A stretch of DNA of 64,000 nt from Stomoxys calcitrans (GCF_963082655.1 NC_081552.1:51922946-51986945); one strand, 5' to 3'. Shown: positions 22,933 to 35,141, counted from the stretch's first letter. Numbers and translations: made by a program. Notes: a model not told the origin generated them from the sequence alone.

Positions 22933-23820
22933 AACAAGTAAAAGCGTGCTAAATTCGGCCGGGCCGAATCTTATATACCCTCCACCATGGATCGCATTTG
23001 TCGAGTTCTTATCCCGGCATCTCCTCTTAGGCAAAAAAAGGATATAAAAAAAGATTTGCTCTGTTGTTAGAGCGATATCAAGATATGGTGCGGTTAGCAC
23101 CACAATTAAATTATATGTTGGAGATCTGTGTAAAATGTCAGCCAATTCGAATAAGAATTGCGCCCTTTGGGGGCTCGAGAAGTAAAATAGAGGGATCGAT
23201 TTATATGGGAGCTGTATCGGGCTGTAGACCGATTCAGATCATAATAAACACGTATGTTGATTGTCATGAGAGGATCCGTAAATAAAAAAATTCAGGCAAA
23301 TCGGATAATAATTGCGACCTCTGGAGGCTCAAGAAGTCAAGATCCCAGATCGGTTTATATGGCAGCTATATCAGGTTATAAACCGATTTGAATACAGTTG
23401 TTGAATGTAAGAATAAAAAACTTTATGAAAATTTTCAACCAAATCGGATAGGAATTGCGCCCTCTAGAAGCTCAAGAAGACAAATCCCCAGATCTGTTTA
23501 TATGACAGCTATATCAGGTTATGAACCGATTTGAACCACACTTGGCACAGTTGTTGGATATCATAACAAAACACTTCGTTCAAAAATGCATCCAAATCGG
23601 ATAAGAATTGCGCACTCTAGAGGCTCAAGAAGTCAAGACCCAAGATCGGTTTATATGGCAGCTATGTCAGGTTATGGACCGATTTCAACCATACTTGGCA
23701 CAGTTGTTGGATATAATAACAGAACACGTCGTGCAAAATTTCATTTCAATTGGATAAGAATTGCGCCTTCTAGAGGCTCAAGAAATCAAGACCCAAGATC
23801 GGTTTATATGGCAGCTATAT
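22933..23820 (+). mobile_element. DINE-A element, tail missing
   Basis: Complete head (AACAAGTAAAAGCGTGCTAA, palindrome, TATATACCCTCCACCATGG), then five units. It stops within a unit at 'GGCAGCTATAT'; core, GTCY tract and tail are absent. A minus-strand DINE-A tail begins 32 bp further on. Confidence 0.85.
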
Positions 23821-23852
23821 GCTTTTAAATTATTTCGAAGTGGAGTGTTTGT

Positions 23853-25002
23853 TTTTTTTATACCTTCCACCATAAGATGGGGGTATACTAATTTCGTCAT
23901 TCTGATTGTAACTACTCGAAATATTCGTCTGAGACCCCATAAAGTATATATATTCTTGATCGTCGTGAAATTTTATGTCGATCTAGCCATGTCCGTCCGT
24001 CTGTCCGTCCGTCCGTCTGTCTGTCGAAAGCACGCTATCTTCCGAAGGAGTAAAGCTAGCCGCTTGAAATTTTGCACAAATACTTCTTATTAGTGTAGGT
24101 CGGTTGGTATTGTAAATGGGCCATATCGGTCCATTTTTTGATATAGCTGCCATATAAATCGATCTTGGGTCTTGACTTCTTGAGCCTCTAGAGTGCGCAA
24201 TTCTTATCCGATTTGAATGAAATTTTGTACGACGTGTTTTGTTACAATATCCAACAACTGTGCCAAGTATGGTTCAAATCAGTTCATAACCTTATATAGC
24301 TGTCATATAAACCGATCTGGGGTCTTGACTTCTTGAGCCTCAAGAGTGCGCAATTCTTATCTGATTGGTATGAAATTTTGCACGACGTGTTTTGCTGTGA
24401 TATCCAACAACTGTGCCAAGTATGGTTCAAATCGGCTTATAACCTGATATAGCTGTCATATAAACCGATCTTGGGTCTTGACTTCTTGAGCCTCTAGAGT
24501 GCGCAATTCTTATCCGATTGGAATGAAATTCTGCACGACGTGTTTCGTTATTATATCCAACAACTGTGCGAAATATGGTTCAAATCGGTTCATAGCCTGA
24601 TATAGCTGCCATATAAACAGATCTGCGGACTTGACTTCTTGAGCCTCTAGAGGTCGCAATTATTATCCGATTTGCCCGAAATTTTGTACGCCGGATTCTT
24701 TCATGAATCGGTCCATAGCCCGATACAGCTCCCATATAAACCGATCTCTCTATTTTACTTTTTGAGCTCACAAAGAGCGCAATTCTTATGCGAATTGGCT
24801 GACATTTTACACAGGTCTCCAATATATAATTGTGGTCCAAACCGGACCATATCTTCATATCGCTCTTATAGCAGAGCAAATCTTTTCTTATATCCTTTCT
24901 TTTGCTTAAGAAGAGATGCCGGGAAAAGAACTCGATAAATGCGATCCATGGTGGAGGGTATATAAGATTCGGCCCGGCCGAACTTAGCACGTTTTTATTT
25001 GT
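23853..25002 (-). mobile_element. DINE-A element, complete, minus strand
   Basis: Tail (TTTATACCTTCCACCATAAG), TA run, core, GTCY tract at 23991-24025 (about 8 repeats), five units and a head reading 'CGGCCGAACTTAGCACGTTT'. Subfamily A2. It faces the truncated plus-strand copy at 22933. Confidence 0.86.
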
Positions 25003-25060
25003 TAGCTTATATAGCGAATGAGCTATTCCAATATGGCAAACTCGCCCTTTTCATTACCAT

Positions 25061-25879
25061 TTTATACCTACCACCGAAGCATGGGGTATACATTTCCGAC
25101 CCTATAATGTATATATGTATATTCTTGATCGTCGTAAAAATCCAAGACCATCAAGCCATGTCCGTCCGTCTGTCCGTCCGTAGAGATATTGAGTTGAAAC
25201 TTTGTACAGATCCTTTTTTGTCCATAAGCATGTTAAGTTCGAAGATGGGCTATATTGGACTATATCTTGATATAGTCCCCATATAGACCGATCCGCCGAT
25301 TTAAGTTCTTAGGCCCATACAAGCCACATTTATTATCCAATTTTGGTGAAATTTGGAACAATGAGTTGTGTTACGCCACTCGAAATCTTTCAATTTGGCC
25401 CCGATCGATCCAGATTTGGATATAGCTGCCATAAAGACCAATCTCTCCATATAAGGCTTTGGGCCCATAAAAGGGCGCATTTATTGTCCAATGTCGCTGA
25501 AACTTGGGACAGTAAGTTGTGTTAGGCCCTTCGACATCCTACTTCAATTTGGCTCAAGAAGGTCCAGATTTTAATATAGCAGCCATATAGACCGATCTCT
25601 CGATTTAATGTTTTGGGCCAATAAAATACGTATTTATTGTACGATTTCGCTGAAATTTGGAATAGTGAGTTGTGTTGGGTCCTTAAACATTCCTCTCCAA
25701 TAAGGCCCAGATCGGTTCTGATATCAATATATTGTAGCTGCCATATTGACCGATCTCTGGATTCAAGGTCTCCACCCCATAAAAGGCGCATTTATAATCA
25801 GATTTCGCTACAATTTGACACAGTGATATATGTTAGGCTTTTCGACATCCGTGTCGTATATGGTTGAGATCGGTTTATT
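25061..25879 (-). mobile_element. DINE-B element, head truncated
   Basis: Tail 'TTTTATACCTACCACCGAAG', TA run, core 'TTGATCGTCGTAAAAATCCA', a short GTCY tract and five units ending 'TATGGTTGAGATCGGTTTAT'. It stops at the tail of the adjacent DINE-A, and nothing of the DINE-B head appears beyond that element. Confidence 0.8.
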
Positions 25880-27545
25880 TTTATACCCTCCACCATAAGA
25901 TGGGGGGTATACTAATTTCGTCATTCTGATTGTAACTACTCGAAATATTCGTCTGAGACCCCATAAAGTATATATATTCTTGATCGTCGTGAAATTTTAT
26001 GTCGATCTAGCCATGTCCGTCCGTCTGTCCGTCCGTCCGTCCGTCTGTCCGTCCGTCCGTCCGCCTGTCTGTCTGTCGAAAGCACGCTAACTTCCGAAGG
26101 AGTAAAGCTAGCCGCTTAAAATTTTGCACTAATACTTTCTATAAGTGTAGGTCGGTTGGAATTGTAAATGGGCCTTATCGGTTCATGTTTTGATATAGCT
26201 GCCATATAAACCGATCTTGGGTCTTGACTTCTTGAACCTCTAGAGTGCGCAATTCTTATCCGATTGGAATGAAATTTTGCACGACGTGTTTTGTTATGAT
26301 ATCCAACAACTGTGCCAAGTATGGTTCAAATCGGTCCATAACCTGATATAGCTGCCATATAAACCGATCTGGGGTCTTGACTTCTTAAGCCTCTAGAGTG
26401 CGCAATTCTTATCCGATTGGAATGAAATTTTGCACGACGTGTTTTGTTATTATATCCAAAAACTGTGCCAAGTATAGTTGAAAGCGGTCCATGTTTTGAT
26501 ATAGCTGCCATATAAACCGATCTTGGGTCTTGACTTCTTGAGCCTCTAGCGTGCGCCATTCTTATCCGATTGGAATGAAATTTTGCACGACGTGTTTTGT
26601 TATGATATCCAACAACTGCGCCAAGTATAGTTCAAATCGGTCCATAACCTGATATAGCTGCCATATAAACCGATCTTGGGTCTTGACTTCTTGAGCCTCT
26701 AGCGTGCGCAATTCTTATCCGATTGGAATGAAATTTTGCACGACGTGTTTTGTTATTATATCCAACAACTGTGCCAAGTATGGTTCAAATCGGTCCATAA
26801 CCTGATATAGCTGCCATATACACCGATCTGGGGTCTTGACTTCTTGAGCCTCTAGAGGGCGCAATTCTTATCCGAATGGAATGAAATTTTGCACGACGTG
26901 TTTTGTTATGACATCCAACAACTGTGCCAAGTATGGTTGAAAGCGGTCCATAACCTGATATAGCTGTCATATAAACAGATCTGGGGATTTGACTTCTTGA
27001 GCTTTTAGAGGGCGCAATTCCTATCCGATTTGGCTGAAATTTTGCATGACGTATTTTATTTTTACTTTCAACAACTGTGTCAAATAAGGTTCAAATCGGT
27101 TCATAACCTGATATAGCTGCCATATAAACCGATCTGGGATCTTGACTTCTTGACCCCTAGAGGTCGCAATTATTATCCGACATGCCTGAAATTTTGTACG
27201 ACGGATCCTCTCATGACCATAAACAAACGTGTTTATTATGGTCTGAATCGGTCTATAGCCCGATACAGATCCCATATAAATCGTTCTCTCTATTTTACTT
27301 CGTGAGCCCCAATGGGCCCAATTCTTATACGAATTGGCTGAAATTTTACACATTTCTCCAACATATAATTTAATTGTGGTCCGAACCGGACCATATCTTG
27401 ATATCGTTTTAATAGCAGAGCAACTCTTTTCTTATATCCTTTTTTGGCTAAGAAGAGATGCCGGGAAAAGAACTCGACAAATGCGATCCATGGTGGAGGG
27501 TATATAAGATTCGGCCCGGCCGAACTTAGCACGCTTTTACTTGTT
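25880..27545 (-). mobile_element. DINE-A element, complete, minus strand
   Basis: Tail, TA run, core, GTCY array at 26015-26078 (about 16 repeats), eight units and head. Subfamily A1 by its 5' units ('GTGAGCCCCAATGGGCCCAA', 'CTTGACCCCTAGAGGTCGCA'). Its length closely matches 3534-5191. Confidence 0.88.
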
Positions 27546-27851
27546 TTATAAATACGTTATGGCTTAGAAAAGAAGAATAAGAAGAATATTGTTTATTTTT
27601 TCAAAAGTATTGAAATTTTTTTTTTTTTAAATTTTTGTTAAAGAAACTAAAAAAAAATGACTACGTCAAAATAAACGCTCTAAATTATGAATATATGAAA
27701 TGTCATCCAAATTGGACAAGGGTCGAGGGTCAAGCGTAAAGAGTTTAAATTTTGTTTTCCTAATGGTTCCTAATAGGAAATAGTTAATATTTTTCTTAAC
27801 TTATTAACAAATTTTCAAACTCCTCCCTTCATTGTTTTAAAACTATCCGAT
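27546..27851. other. AT-rich low-copy spacer
   Basis: Contains T- and A-runs around 27610-27660. Nothing recognised. Confidence 0.4.
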
Positions 27852-28370
27852 TTTTACACCCACCACCATAGGGTAAAGTTATACTAATCTAGTCATTCTG
27901 TTTGTAACTACTCGAAACATTCGTCTACGACCACCATGATCTAGCCAAACACTCCACTTCTGTTTACTTTAAACTCGTACACATTCTTGTTTTTAATATA
28001 CACACCAGGAAGGCAGTTCATGCACAAACAGAAATATTATTGTTTTCTTGGAATTAACTTTAGCAAAATTTCAAAGACTCCACTTCATTGATTTAAAACT
28101 ATCCAATTTTTTTGTTAATTTTAAACTATCCAATTTTTTAATGATCTTGCCAAATAGAAACTACTCACTAAACCTTTTTTGATTTGTTTAGTTTAAATCG
28201 TTTTCAAACACTCTACTTCTTCAAATCATAAACGCGGTCATATTTTTTCCTATTAATTAAATGCACTCCCGCTTAAGATTTAACAAACATTCTATCGAAC
28301 ATAGTTCCAAATTGAATAATTTGTATTTGATATTTCATACCCCTTTCTTCAAACACTGTTATTTTAACCC
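27820..28370. repeat. Degenerate tandem repeat, about 125 bp period
   Basis: The phrase CAAACWCTCCACTTC recurs near 27822, 27952, 28071, 28202 and, weakly, 28346, often followed by 'TTTAAAACTATCC' or a variant. The left end overlaps a DINE tail fragment that interrupts it. Confidence 0.5.
27852..27944 (-). repeat. DINE tail fragment, minus strand
   Basis: 'TTTTTACACCCACCACCATA' to 'CATTCGTCTACGACC'; the TA run and core are missing. Confidence 0.7.
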
Positions 28371-29083
28371 CAGATTTACCACCATACAATCCTGAAAAAA
28401 CAGCCTAGGAATGAAGACATATATATTTTTTTAATTTTTTTTTTCTTTACTACTCTCCCATATCAACTTTTTTCTTTCAGTATATTCCCCACTTTTCAAC
28501 CAAGTTATCATCAAATAACTAAGTCACCGCCTTTACCTCATTAAATTCAATTCCCAAAAAAGTGAAATGATCGATTTGCCAACAATGTAACAATTGTCAT
28601 CATTGTCGTGCATTTCTTCATGCATCATTTTGGCTCTTGTCTTTTGACACTGTAGACGTCTGGCTGGCTTCCAACCGCCGCTGTTGTCACCATAACCTTT
28701 TTTGTGAAACCATTGAAAGATCAATGACTTGACAAAATGAATGTCTGTGGTTACCCATGGGATTTTAAGATTGATATTAGGTAAATATTGAGGATAGACA
28801 ACTAAATTTCATTATATTTCCTTTTAACTATTAGAAACTGGAAAAAAATCACCGTATAAACGAAAATTTTTTCCCTTAACGAAAATGAAAGTTGGATCCC
28901 CAACTTTATTTTTGTAATGAAAGAAAGTCTTTATGATAGATCTTTGATGGATTACTTGACTACACGAAAAATAATGACTCACAAACCGTTTTGAATAGCC
29001 ATTTCCCCATAGAGACCTTAAACGTATTCAGTGTTATCAGTTTAGTTAATCATTTCCAGGCTTAGTGGTTAAAGAAATAGAAA
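28371..29083. other. Low-copy spacer
   Basis: AT-rich with a less AT-rich stretch at 28560-28720. The minus-strand frame there (28533-28724, 63 codons) has no recognised domain. Confidence 0.4.
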
Positions 29084-30065
29084 AACAAGTAAAAAGGCGT
29101 TAAGTTCGGCCGGGGCGAACTTTGGATACCCACAACCTCGGGTATATATGTAAACCACCTTCCATCAAAATCCGGTGAAAATTTCATACCTTTTGTCCCA
29201 TAGCAGTTATATCGAAATATGTTCCGATTTGGACCAAATACTGATAAGTACAAGTCATTGTTCAATTGTGTATAACAAAATATAGGTCTTTTTAGTACCT
29301 ATATCTAAAAATAAACCGATCTCAACCATATACGACACAGATGTCGAAAAGCCTAACATTAGTCACTGTGTCAAATTTCAATGAAATAAGACTATAAATG
29401 CGTCTTTTATGGGGCCAAGACTTTAAATCGAGAGATCCGTCTACATGTCAGCTATATCCAAATCTGCACCGATTTGGGTTAAGTTGCAGAAAAATGTCGA
29501 AGAGTCTTACACAACGCACTGTCCCAAATATCAGCGAAATCGGACAATAAATGCGCTTCTCATAGCCCCGAAACATAAAACAAAGATAATGGTCTATATA
29601 GCAGCTATATCCAAATCTGGACCGATCTGTACCATATTGCAGAAGTATGTTAAGGGGCATAACCCAACTCACTGTCCCAAATTTTGGCGACATCGGGCAA
29701 TAAATGCGCCTTTCATGAGCCCAAAACCTTAAATCGAGTGTTCGGTCTATATGGCAGCTATATCCAAATCTAAACCGATCAGGGTCAAATTGAAGAAAAT
29801 GTCGAAGGGCCTAAGACATCTCACTGTCCCAAATTTCAGCAAAATCGGATAATAAGTGTGGCTCTTATGGGCCTAAGACTCTAAATCGGAGGATCGGTCT
29901 GTATGGCAGCTATATCCAAATCTAAACCGATCAGGGTCAAATTGAAGAGAAATGTCGAAAGGCCTAAGACAACTCACTGTCCCAAATTTTAGCAAAATCG
30001 GATAATAAATGTGGCTTTTATTCGCCTAAGACCCTAAATCGGAGGATCGGTCTGTATGGCAGCTA
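29084..30065 (+). mobile_element. DINE-B host element, segment 1 (head and units)
   Basis: The head is AACAAGTAAAAAGGCGTTAA, then 'TTCGGCCGGGGCGAA' and 'GGATACCCACAACCTCGGGT'. Five to six units follow, ending at 'TATGGCAGC' where the mariner-type element enters. The same element continues at 31311-31548 and 32852-33035; without insertions it would be about 1.4 kb. Confidence 0.87.
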
Positions 30066-31310
30066 AAGAGTGATTTGTTAAGAGCTTGATAACTTTTTTT
30101 TTAAAAAAAACGCATAAAATTTGCAAAATCTCATCGGTTCTTTATTTGAAACGTTAGATTGGTCCATGACATTTACTTTTTGAAGATAATTTCATTTAAA
30201 TGTTGACCGCGGCTGCGTCTTAGGTGGTCCATTCGGAAAGTCCAATTTTGGGCAACTTTTTCGAGCATTTCGGCCGGAATAGCCCGAATTTCTTCGGAAA
30301 TGTTGTCTTCCAAAGCTGGAATAGTTGCTGGCTTATTTCTGTAGACTTTAGACTTGACGTAGCCCCACAAAAAATAGTCTAAAGGCGTCAAATCGCATGA
30401 TCTTGGTGGCCAACTTACCGGTCCATTTCTTGAGATGAATTGTTCTCCGAAGTTTTCCCTCAAAATGGCCATAGAATTGCGAGCTGTGTGGCATGTAGCG
30501 CCATCTTGTTGAAACCACATGTCAACCAAGTTCAGTTCTTCCATTTTTGGCAACAAAAAGTTTGTTAGCATCGAACGATAGCGATCGCCATTCACCGTAA
30601 CGTTGCGTCCAACAGCATCTTTGAAAAAATACGGTCCAATGATTCCACCAGCGTACAAACCACACCAAACAGTGCATTTTTCGGGATGCATGGGCAGTTC
30701 TTGAACGGCTTCTGGTTGCTCTTCACTCCAAATGCGGCAATTTTGCTTATTTACGTAGCCATTCAACCAGAAATGAGCCTCATCGCTGAACAAAAAGCGG
30801 ATTTTCTGCCAACTTTTCTAGGGCCCATTCACTGAAAATTCGACGTTGTGGCAGATCGTTCGGCTTCAGTTCTTCCATGTGGTCGAATAACACAAACCCA
30901 ATTGCTGCGAACGGCGACGAATCGACATTTCACGGTCTTCAGCAACACTCTCAGAAACAGACGCAATATTCTCTTCTGTACGCACTGTACGCATTCGTGT
31001 GGTTGGTTTAATGTCCAATAAAGTAAACTGAGTGCGAAACTTGGTCACAATCGCATTAATTGTTTGCTCACTTGGTCGATTATGTAGACCATAAATCGGA
31101 CGTAAAGCGCGAAACACATTTCGAACCGAACACTGATTTTGGTAATAAAATTCAATGATTTGCAAGCGTTGCTCGTTAGTAAGTCTATTCATGATGAAAT
31201 GTCAAAGCATACTGAGCATCTTTCTCTTTGACACCATGTCTGAAATCCCACGTGATCTGTCAAATACTAATGCATGAAAATCCTAACCTCAAAAAAATCA
31301 CCCTTTACAA
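30066..31310 (-). mobile_element. Tc1/mariner-type transposon, defective
   Basis: Inverted ends: left AAGAGTGATTTGTTAAGAG, right (inverted) TTGTAAAGGGTGATTTTTTT. It is flanked by TA at 30064-30065 and 31311-31312. Joining the flanks restores the DINE-B phrase 'GGCAGCTATATCC', which fixes the target. The exact left terminus is uncertain by a few bases because the two ends are not equally long. Confidence 0.85.
30173..31192 (-). pseudogene. Tc1/mariner-type transposase pseudogene
   Basis: A DNA cut-and-paste transposase broken in the middle. The start ATG is at 31192 (MNRLTNEQRLQIIEFYYQ), giving 108 codons with an N-terminal helix-turn-helix of the sort found in insect transposases (resembling DUF4817). 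A TGA at 30868-30866 closes it. The next stretch continues in another frame (ELKPNDLPQRRIFSEW, about 30868-30800), and the catalytic part returns in the first frame from about 30796 (FSDEAHFWLNG). The DDE/D triad is visible: Asp in FSDE, Asp in QQDGATCHTA and Asp in SCDLTPLDYFLWG, with 36 residues between the last two by my count. The protein ends at 30173. Codons seem to be missing at the first break. I infer no active enzyme. The exact ITm subfamily is left open. Confidence 0.88.
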
Positions 31311-31548
31311 TATATCCAAATCTGGAACGATCTGAGCCAAATTGACGAAGAATGTCGAAAGGCCTAACATAACTCACTGTCTTAAATTTCAACAAAATCG
31401 GATAGTAAATGTGGTTTTATGGGCCGAAGAACCTTAATCGGCCGATCGGTCTACATGGGGGCTATATCAAGATATAATCTTCGAACTTAATCTGCTTATG
31501 GACAAAAAAAAGAACCTGTGCAAAATTTCAGCTCAATATCTCTATTTT
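31311..31548 (+). mobile_element. DINE-B host element, segment 2
   Basis: Resumes with TATATCCAAATCTGG after the mariner-type element, finishes the last unit, and runs through 'GCTTATGGACAAAAAAAAGA' to 'CAATATCTCTATTTT'. There a DINE-A is inserted. Confidence 0.85.
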
Positions 31549-32851
31549 TATACCCTCCACCATAAGATGGGGGGTATACTAATTTCGTCATTCTGTTTGT
31601 AACTACTCGAAATATTCGTCTGAAACCCCATAAAGTATATATATTCTTGATCGTCGTCACATTTTATGTCTGTCCGTCCGTCTGTCTGTCGAAAGCACGC
31701 TAACTTCCGAAGGAGTAAAGCTAGCCGCTTGAAATTTTGCACAAATACTTCTTATTAGTGTAGGTCAGTTGGTATTGTAAATGGGCCATATCGGTCCATG
31801 TTTTGATATAGCTGCCATATAAACCGATCTTGGGTCTTGACTTCTTGAGTCTCTAGAGTGCGCAATTCTTATCCGATTGGAATGAAATTTTGCACGACGT
31901 GTTTTGTTATGATATCCAACAACTGTGTCCAGTATAGTTCAAATCGGTCCATAACCTGATATAGCTGCCATATAAACCGATCTTTGGTCTTGACTTCTTG
32001 AGCCTCTAGCGTGCGCAATTCTTATCCGATCAGAATGAAATTTTGCACGACGTGTTTTGTTATGATATCCAACAACTGTGCCAAGTATGGTTTAAATCGG
32101 TCCATAACCTGATATAGCTGCCATATAAACCGATCTTGGGTCTTGACTTCTTGAGCCTCTAGAGTGCGCAATTCTTATCCGATCAGAATGAAATTTTGCA
32201 CGAAGTATTTCGTTATGATATCCAACAACTGTGCCAAGTATGGTTGAAATCGATCCATAACCTGATATAGCTGTCATATAAACAGATCTGGGGATTTGAC
32301 TTCTTGAGCTTCTAGAGGGCGCAATTCCTATCCGATTTGGCTGAAATTTTGCATGACGTATTTTATTTTTACTTTCAACAACTGTGTCAAATAAGGTTCA
32401 AATCGGTTCATAACCTGATATAGCTGCCATATAAACCGATCTGGGATCTTGACTTCTTGACCCCTAGAGGTCGCAATTATTATCCGATATGTCTGAAATT
32501 TTGTACGACGGATCCTCTCATGACCATCAGCAAACGTGTTTATTGTGGTCTGAATCGGTCTATAGCCCGATACAGATCCCATATAAATCGTTCTCTCTAT
32601 TTTACTTCGTGAGCCCCAATGGGCGCAATTCTTATACGAATTGGCTGAAATTTTACACAGGTCTCCAACATATAATCTAATTGTGGTCCGAACCGGACCA
32701 TATCTTGATATCGTTTTAATAGCAGAGCAACTCTTTTCTTATATCCTTTTTTGCCTAAGAAGAGATGCCGGGAAAAGAACTCGACAAATGCGATCTATGG
32801 TGGAGGGTATATAAGATTCGGCCCGGCCGAACTTAGCACGCTTTTACTTGT
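31549..32851 (-). mobile_element. DINE-A nested in DINE-B, minus strand
   Basis: Tail, TA run, core, short GTCY tract (31667-31690, with 12 bp of the core deleted), six units and head. Subfamily A1. The flanks join as 'CTCTATTTTTAAAGACTG', identical to the uninterrupted DINE-B at 2255-2275. This shows insertion into a T-run with no evident target duplication. Confidence 0.9.
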
Positions 32852-33035
32852 TAAAGACTGTAGCGTGATTTCAACAGACAGATGGACAGACGGACGGACA
32901 TGTCTAGATCGTCTTAGATTTTTACGCTGATCAAAAATATATACTCTTTATAGGGTCGGAAATAGATATTTCGATGTGTTGCAAACGGAATGACAAAATG
33001 AATATACCCCCATACTTCGGTGGTGGGTATAAAAA
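32852..33035 (+). mobile_element. DINE-B host element, segment 3 (core and tail)
   Basis: 'AAAGACTGTAGCGTGATTTC', a reduced GTCY complement tract, core 'TCGTCTTAGATTTTTACGCT' and a tail ending CGGTGGTGGGTATAAAAA. Confidence 0.87.
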
Positions 33036-33262
33036 TGTTGTGTTTGCTTTGAAATATTTTAAGCATAACACCAAAAAGTCGAGTGCCTAACTAATAAGCT
33101 TAGTATTCTGTTCGGCTTTTCAGCCGGAATGCTGTCAAACTCCATATAAAACAACTTTGGCGAAACAGTGGAGGAAAATAGGCGAAAAAGTAGTTCTCTG
33201 TTTATAGTGAGGAAAATGACAAAAAGAAATTTTAGTGGCAACGCTTGAACCATTGTCGGCAT
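33036..33262. other. Short low-copy spacer
   Basis: No recognised feature; small open frames only. Confidence 0.35.
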
Positions 33263-33521
33263 CATTATACCCTACACCTATGCTGTGGTACAGGGTTTTA
33301 TAACTTAGTGCATTTGTTTGTAACACCCAAATGGAAGAGAGATGACCCATTGATAAGTATACCGATCGACTCAGAATCACTTTCTGTTCGATTTAGCTAT
33401 GTCCGACTGTCTGTCTATCTGTCCATGTTAATTTGTGTACAAACTACAATTTTCATCCGATCGTCTTCAAATTTGGTACATGTATGTTTTTCGGCCAAGA
33501 GACGAAGCCTATTGATATTGC
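33263..33521 (-). repeat. DINE-J fragment: distinct mini-me-like tail
   Basis: 'TTATACCCTACACCTATGCT', 'GTTTGTAACACCC', 'CGATTTAGCTATGTCCGACT', 'GTCTGTCTATCTGTCC', then 'CATCCGATCGTCTTCAAATT'. The architecture matches other DINE tails (tail, core, GTCY tract), but the sequence differs clearly and the (TA)n run is absent. Only one copy is in the window, and its head is missing. Confidence 0.65.
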
Positions 33522-34551
33522 AAACAAATAAAAGCGTACCCTCCACCATGGATCGCATTTGTCGAGTTCTTTTCCCGATATCTCTTTTTAAGCAAACAAA
33601 GGATAAAAGAAAAGAATTGCTATGCTATTGGAGATTCGGATCATAATTGAGGTAAATGTTGGAGACCATAGTAGAAGTCATTGTGTAAAATTTGTGCTAA
33701 AGAAGTAAAATGGGGTGATCGGTTTATATGGGAGCTGTATCAGGCTATAGACCGATTCGGACCGTATGTTGAAGGTCATAGGAGAAGCCGTTGTACAAAA
33801 TCTCAGCCAAATCGGATAATAATTGCGCCCTCCCGAGGGTCAAGAAGTCAAGATCCCAGAACGGTTTACATGGCAGCTATATTAAGTTATGGACCGATTT
33901 GAACCATATTTGTCACAGATGTAGACAGTCATAACATAACACGTCGTGCAAACTTTCAGCTAAATCGGATATGAATTTGGATCTGTAGTGGCTCAAGAAG
34001 TCAACATTCAAGATCGGTTTATATAGGAGCTATATTAGGCTATGGACCGATTTAAACCATACTTAGTACAGCTGTTGGAAGTCATAGCAAAACACTTTAT
34101 GCAAATTTTCAGCCAAATCGAATAAGAACTGCGCCCTCTACTGGCTCCTGAAGTCAAGATCCAAGATCGGTTTATGTGGCAGCTATATTAGATTATGGAC
34201 TGACTTTTACCATACTTAATACAGTTGTTGGAAATCAGAACGAAACATTTCGTGCAAAATTTCAGCCAAAATCGGTTAAGAATTGCTCCCTCTAGTGGCT
34301 CAAGAAATCGCGATCCTAGATCGGTTTATGTGGCAGCTATATCAAAACACGGACCGATATGGCCCATTTACAATTCCAATCGACCTAAACTAATAAGAAG
34401 TATTGATGCAAAATTTGTCTAGATCGAAAATTTGGCTAGATGACGATCAATAATATATATACTTTATGGGGTCTTAGACCAATACTGTGAGGAGTTGCAA
34501 ACAGAAATACAAAATTAGTATACACCCATCCTTTGGTGGAGGGTATAAAAA
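33522..34551 (+). mobile_element. DINE-A' element, head partly deleted
   Basis: The head 'AAACAAATAAAAGCG' jumps straight to 'TACCCTCCACCATGG', losing the GC palindrome. Five units follow. The core is present ('TAGATGACGATCAATAATAT') with almost no GTCY tract. The tail ends GGTGGAGGGTATAAAAA. Confidence 0.8.
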
Positions 34552-35141
34552 TCGGTTCTGATTTGGATATAACTCCCATATATATGTTTGTCCGATTTGC
34601 AGTAATAATCAATCAATCCCTTGAAATTTGGTGCAAAGGATTTTTCTTGACTCTCGACAATACAGCTAAATTTCATAGAAATTCGTTCAGATTTAGATAT
34701 AGCTGCCGTATACGTATATCGCCCGATTTTCACTTCGGGAGCCACTGCAAGCGCATTTATTGATCAATTTTGCAAAAATTTTGCACAACGCTTTCCTCGA
34801 CGTCTACCACAATATTTAAGAAGTTTGGTAAAAATCGGTTCAGATTTTGGTATAGTTCCCATATATAGGTTCGAACGATTTTGAGAAATATCGCAATAAA
34901 GTGCTCATTTGTAAACGCATTCTGTCGAAATTCAGCAGTAGTCCAGACGAATTTTATAGAAATCTGTCCAGATTTAGATATAGCTGTCATATATGTATGT
35001 TGGCCGATTTTCACTTCTGAAGCCACTGAGAGCGCATTTATTGACCAATCTTGCAAAAATGTCTTACAATGCTTTCTTCGATGACCACCGCTATATCTAA
35101 AAAGTTTGGTCGAAATCGGTTTAGATATAAATCGAAATCGG
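34552..35141 (-). repeat. DINE-H tandem repeat fragment
   Basis: About three units related to the other DINE units ('TTTAGATATAGCTG') but with private phrases 'CCCGATTTTCACTTC', 'GCGCATTTATTGA' and 'GTCTACCACAATATTTAAGA'. No head or tail of its own. Frames at 34515-35158 are repeat artefacts. Confidence 0.65.
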
